Part shown: positions 60,582-64,000 of the stretch, piece after piece
Position numbering within the stretch: position 1 is the first letter of the stretch
How the letters are laid out: each line of letters begins with the position of its first letter
Notes under the pieces: model-generated
The model's input: the letters and a program-made list of their open reading frames with translations, nothing else
Database searches by the model: none
What the model was told of the DNA's origin: nothing
Source: Pseudomonadota bacterium
GTDB taxonomy: Bacteria; Pseudomonadota; Alphaproteobacteria; Rhizobiales; Rhizobiaceae
DNA: 64,000 nucleotides
Direction of reading: 5' to 3'
Assembly (NCBI GenBank): GCA_023451735.1
Contig: JAEXYH010000093.1
Span: 186,001-250,000 of the forward strand
Program-made: the position numbers and the translations under genes

Positions 60582-61805
60582 TCAGGCGTGGCCCGTCTTG
60601 CGCTCCAGCCAGACGGAGATGAAGAACACGCCAAGACCAAAGAAGGAAAGTACGGCGCCGACATAGCCGGTCGCCGCAAAACCCCAGCCCCATGCAATCA
60701 CCATGCCGCCGAGTGCCGCACCGAGCGCATTGGCTATGTTGAAAGCCGAGTGATTGGAGGCGGCAGCCAGCGTCTGCGCATCGGCGGCCACGTCCATCAG
60801 GCGTGTCTGCAGGGCAGGGCCGGGAGCAAAGCCGCAGCCGACGAGGAAGACGGTGATGTAGAGCACGATCGGATATTGCGCGAAGTTCGCGAAGATCAGC
60901 ATCACGACGATGTAGAACACCATCGACCAGCCGATCGTGCCTTTAAGCGAGATATCGGCAAGCCGCGACCCGACAATATTGCCGACATTCATGCCGATGC
61001 CGAACAGCGCAAGCACGACCGCAACCATGCCAACCGGCAGGCCGGCTGTTTCAGTCGTCGTCGATGCGATATAGCTGAAGACGGAGAACATGCCGCCGAA
61101 GCCGACCGCGGCGATGCCGAGTGTCAGCCAGACCTGTGGTTTGGCGAAGGCGCTGAGTTCACGCAGGATGCTTGCACCCTCCTGCACCTTGTCCTTCGGC
61201 TTGAAATACCAGACGAGCGCAACCGTCAGCGCGCCGATGCCGCCGACCAGGTAAAAGGCGGCGCGCCAGGAGAGCATCTGCCCCATGAAGGTGGCCAGCG
61301 GCGTGCCGAGCAATGTCGCGATGGTGAGGCCCAGCATGACGCGGCCGACGGCGCGCGCACGCCGGTGCGGTGGCACCATGGAGGCGGCAACCAGTGAGGC
61401 GACACCGAAATAGGCGCCGTGCGGCAGGCCGGTTAGGAAACGCAGGAAGGTGAAACTCCAGAAATCCGGTGCCATGGCGGAAAGGATGTTTCCGGCGGCA
61501 AACACACCCATCAGCCACAGGAGCAGCGTGCGGCGTGGCACCCGCGCTGAAAGAACCGCAATGATTGGCGCGCCGACGACGACACCGAGCGCATAGGCGC
61601 TGATCACGTAACCGGCCATCGGAATGCTGACGTCAAAAGTCGCCGCCACATCCGGCAACAGGCCCATGATGACGAACTCGCCCGTGCCGATGCCGAATCC
61701 GCCCACTGCAAGCGCGCAGGTGATCAGCAGGACGGCGAGGGGAGAAAGAGTCGGGTGGTCGGATGCGGGGCGTGCGGCATCCATGGAATGTACGCTGTCG
61801 GTCAT
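60582..61805 (-). CDS. MFS efflux transporter, AraJ-like
   Basis: 407 residues with 12 predicted helices. GEFVIMGLLPDVAATFDVSIPMAGYVISAYALGVVVGAPI contains the AraJ/purine-efflux pattern, followed by ARVPRRTLLLWLM and FLTGLPHGAYFG. Likely exports sugars, nucleosides or drugs. Start 61805 is used because the longer frame lacks a ribosome binding site. Adjoins an alcohol dehydrogenase-family gene. Confidence 0.83.
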   Translation of the reverse strand: MTDSVHSMDAARPASDHPTLSPLAVLLITCALAVGGFGIGTGEFVIMGLLPDVAATFDVSIPMAGYVISAYALGVVVGAPIIAVLSARVPRRTLLLWLMGVFAAGNILSAMAPDFWSFTFLRFLTGLPHGAYFGVASLVAASMVPPHRRARAVGRVMLGLTIATLLGTPLATFMGQMLSWRAAFYLVGGIGALTVALVWYFKPKDKVQEGASILRELSAFAKPQVWLTLGIAAVGFGGMFSVFSYIASTTTETAGLPVGMVAVVLALFGIGMNVGNIVGSRLADISLKGTIGWSMVFYIVVMLIFANFAQYPIVLYITVFLVGCGFAPGPALQTRLMDVAADAQTLAAASNHSAFNIANALGAALGGMVIAWGWGFAATGYVGAVLSFFGLGVFFISVWLERKTGHA

Positions 61806-62073
61806 GATATCGGATCTGTTTTGAATGATGGGCGGACAGGTAAGCACCTGTCTGAGCGTCCGGAGGCGGCCGAGACAGCTTGCCTCCGACACCAGACTTA
61901 GCATGGCATTGTGCAGTGCGGTAGACGAACATTGGATTTCGTCAAACTTTCATGCGCCGCCGATAGTTGGTCCGTTAAGGCGTTTGATGCGGCGCTCTTG
62001 ATAAGGCAGCGTCACGCAACCATTTCCTGATCCAGTCGTTGTCACGCCGCCGTAATTCCAAACCGGGTATTTC

Positions 62074-63012
62074 ATGAACCTCTATGCAGTCTTCAACCGC
62101 GATGGCGGGACCTTTCGAACCACCGACATGGACGCCTATTGCGCCCATGCGCTGCGGGCATTCGAAGGGGCAGGGCATGAGATCGAGTGCCATGTCGTCT
62201 CCGGCGACAAGGTTGTCGAGACGATGGAAAAGGCTGCTGCGATGAATGGCGTCGATGGTCTGATCGCGGGCGGCGGTGACGGCACGATTTCGGCTGCTTC
62301 TTCGATCGCCTGGAAAAGCGGCATTGCGCTCGGCATCGTTCCGGCCGGCACGATGAATCTGTTTGCCCGCTCGCTGAAGATCCCCTTGGATATCTGGGAG
62401 GCGATCGACGTTCTTTCCCGTTCCCACGTGCGCGATGTCGATATCGCTAGCGCCAATGGCCGTAGCTTCGTCCACCAGTTCTCCGCCGGCCTGCATGCCC
62501 GAATGGTGCGCTATCGCAACTCCATGAGCTTCGCCTCGCGCCTTGGAAAAATCCGCGCCAGCACCCGCGCGGCGATCAGCGTGATGCTCAACCCGCCGGA
62601 ATTCGAGGTTGAATTCAACGCCGAGGGCAAGACCGGCGTGCGTCGGGTCTCGGCGATCTCGGTATCGAACAACGAGTTCGGCAGCGACGCGCTGATGTAT
62701 GCCGACGACGTCACCCGTGGTCATCTGGGTTTCTATATCGCCGATCCCCTGACGCCGACCGGGGTGGCAAAGCTTACGCTCGATATCCTGCGAGGCAGGC
62801 TGAAGGACAATGAGGCGGTGACAGCGATGACTGTGACAGAGCTCGAACTGCATTTTCCGCGTCATCGCAAGGATGTCCGCTGCGTCATCGACGGCGAGCT
62901 TCTGCCGATGGAGCGCGACATCCTGCTCAGGATCCATGCCGGCGAGCTGAAAGTCCTCGTGGACAAGATCCCGACGAAGGACCTGACCGAGCAGAACGGC
63001 AGCGGGATCTGA
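62074..63012 (+). CDS. Diacylglycerol/sphingosine kinase-family lipid kinase
   Basis: 312 residues: MNLYAVFNRDGGTFR, the nucleotide loop LIAGGGDGTISAAS near 66-78, PAGTMNLFARSL, and the second-domain DGELLPME. The DAGKc fold is clear; bacterial relatives phosphorylate diacylglycerol or related lipids. The divergent MFS gene and convergent MscS gene flank it. Start follows no strong ribosome binding site. Confidence 0.83.
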   Translation: MNLYAVFNRDGGTFRTTDMDAYCAHALRAFEGAGHEIECHVVSGDKVVETMEKAAAMNGVDGLIAGGGDGTISAASSIAWKSGIALGIVPAGTMNLFARSLKIPLDIWEAIDVLSRSHVRDVDIASANGRSFVHQFSAGLHARMVRYRNSMSFASRLGKIRASTRAAISVMLNPPEFEVEFNAEGKTGVRRVSAISVSNNEFGSDALMYADDVTRGHLGFYIADPLTPTGVAKLTLDILRGRLKDNEAVTAMTVTELELHFPRHRKDVRCVIDGELLPMERDILLRIHAGELKVLVDKIPTKDLTEQNGSGI

Positions 63013-63027
63013 ACGCGCCAGGCGGCT

Positions 63028-64000
63028 TCAGGCGGAAGCTGCTGGCGCAAGCGGCTGCAGCACCGATGTTGCCGCAACCTCGTCATGCATGGTCTCGCCA
63101 CGCGACCTTACCGTCACTGCGTTCGAGGCGAATTCCAGCCCCGAGGCCTTGCAGGCAGCGATCAGCCGCTTGATCGCCTCGCGCTTGATGATGCTGGGAT
63201 TGCCCGGCAGCGAAGTGAACTTGAAGCGCACCACGATCGAGTTCTCGGTAATGTCTTGAATGCCCTGCATCTTCAGGGGCACGAGGAAATCCGCCCCGAA
63301 TTCCGGATCGTCCAGCATCGCGATCCCCACCTTCTTGGCGGTCTTGCGGATCAGCTCCGGGTCACTGTCCCGCTCGAACTTCAGCTGGAACTTGATCGTG
63401 CCCCAATCGCGGCTGAAATTGCTGACCGAGGTGATCTGTCCGAACGGCACGGTATGGATCGGCCCGTTGTGATGGCGAAGCCTGACCGAGCGGATGGCGA
63501 TCTGTTCCACCGTGCCCTGCTGGCTGCCGGTGCTGATATATTCGCCGATACGGAACGCATCTTCGGCGATGAAGAATATGCCGGAGACGATATCCTTCAC
63601 CAGTGCTTGCGACCCGAAGGACAAGGCCAGGCCCAGCACGCCGAAGCCGGCGAGAAGCGGCGCCACGTTGACGCCGAGCGCACTCAGGATCACCAGCGCG
63701 CCGACCGCCAAAACGGCGCCGAGCGCCAGGTTGCGCACCACGGGCATGGCGGTTGATAACCTGCTCGTCTGGCGTTTCTCGTTCTGGTCCTCATGCCCCG
63801 GCAGCATGACGGCGGGCGAGGGAGCGAGCGCCTCGGAATAATTCCAGATGAAGCTTGCGATTGCCCAGCTTGCGACGACCGCAAAGCTCAGTCTTTCGAG
63901 CCATAAAATCCAGCCCGTCGCATCCGCCGCCTGTCCGCCCATGAACGGCGACCAGATGGCGGTGATCAGATGTAACCCCCCGATCCACACCGCACCGGCG
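63028..64000 (-). CDS. Mechanosensitive ion channel (MscS family), 5' end beyond window
   Basis: The C-terminal part of a channel protein; the frame is open to the window edge. Membrane helices (LSFAVVASWAIASFIW, NLALGAVLAVGALVIL) lead into the MscS pore-lining helix (LLAGFGVLGLALSFGSQALVKD) and the beta domain (AEDAFRIGEYISTGSQQGTV, TVPFGQITSVSNFSRDW). It protects against hypo-osmotic shock. True start not visible. Confidence 0.88.
   Translation of the reverse strand, partial: AGAVWIGGLHLITAIWSPFMGGQAADATGWILWLERLSFAVVASWAIASFIWNYSEALAPSPAVMLPGHEDQNEKRQTSRLSTAMPVVRNLALGAVLAVGALVILSALGVNVAPLLAGFGVLGLALSFGSQALVKDIVSGIFFIAEDAFRIGEYISTGSQQGTVEQIAIRSVRLRHHNGPIHTVPFGQITSVSNFSRDWGTIKFQLKFERDSDPELIRKTAKKVGIAMLDDPEFGADFLVPLKMQGIQDITENSIVVRFKFTSLPGNPSIIKREAIKRLIAACKASGLEFASNAVTVRSRGETMHDEVAATSVLQPLAPAASA

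Noticed and set aside
1..64000. tRNA, rRNA, CRISPR arrays and insertion sequences
   Set aside because: I looked for cloverleaf-like T-arm signals, regularly spaced repeats and transposase motifs and saw none.

Overview
The window looks like chromosomal DNA of a Rhizobiaceae member (Rhizobium/Agrobacterium/Sinorhizobium relatives; genus not resolved). It is GC-rich. It carries feuN-feuP-feuQ, a ccmIEFH cytochrome c maturation operon followed by degP, a two-component pair, glnE, a pleC-type kinase and pepN (an order I recall from rhizobia), an RcGTA-type gene transfer agent cluster, and several short palindromic intergenic repeats of the kind found in rhizobia. I see no rRNA, tRNA, CRISPR array, integrase or transposase.

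Layout. 1-7.5 kb: the end of a GGDEF protein, a divergent LysR regulator / 2,2-dialkylglycine decarboxylase pair (dgdR-dgdA-like), a TadG-like pilus assembly protein, small genes, selO and a DapA-family lyase. 7.8-26.5 kb: the gene transfer agent (GTA) cluster, running terS-like, terL, portal, prohead protease, capsid, connector, stopper, terminator, tail tube, chaperones, tape measure, distal tail, hub, NlpC/P60 peptidase, megatron, holin-like. Embedded in it are a GH19 endolysin, a Dabb protein, two small antisense genes, an antisense MFS transporter, a 29-residue basic peptide gene and several repeats. The portal gene is broken by an exact 22-bp tandem duplication, so the particle is probably defective in this sequence unless the duplication is an error or reverts.

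26.5-46.8 kb: mostly conserved housekeeping and signalling genes. These are feuN and the FeuPQ two-component system, cytochrome c maturation, the periplasmic protease DegP with a downstream response regulator and kinase, glutamine synthetase adenylyltransferase, a PleC-like cell-cycle kinase and aminopeptidase N. 46.8-64 kb: a mixed region with a DMT transporter, two tiny genes, a family-4-like uracil-DNA glycosylase with an unusual motif, an Hsp70-like ATPase, a complete class D beta-lactamase, a minimal DnaB-like ATPase, a short-chain dehydrogenase (SDR) without its catalytic Tyr/Lys, ETF-ubiquinone oxidoreductase behind a near-perfect 20-bp palindrome, a pentapeptide-repeat protein, an L,D-transpeptidase, DoxX, a zinc-type alcohol dehydrogenase, an MFS exporter, a diacylglycerol-kinase-like protein and a truncated MscS channel.

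The strongest leads are the portal tandem duplication, the extra modules inside the GTA (peptide gene with hairpin, antisense genes, palindromic repeat read through the 5' part of terL), and candidate regulatory sites (LiuR-like palindrome before etfD; CtrA-like half-sites before pleC and the L,D-transpeptidase). All family assignments come from reading motifs by eye; no database search was run.
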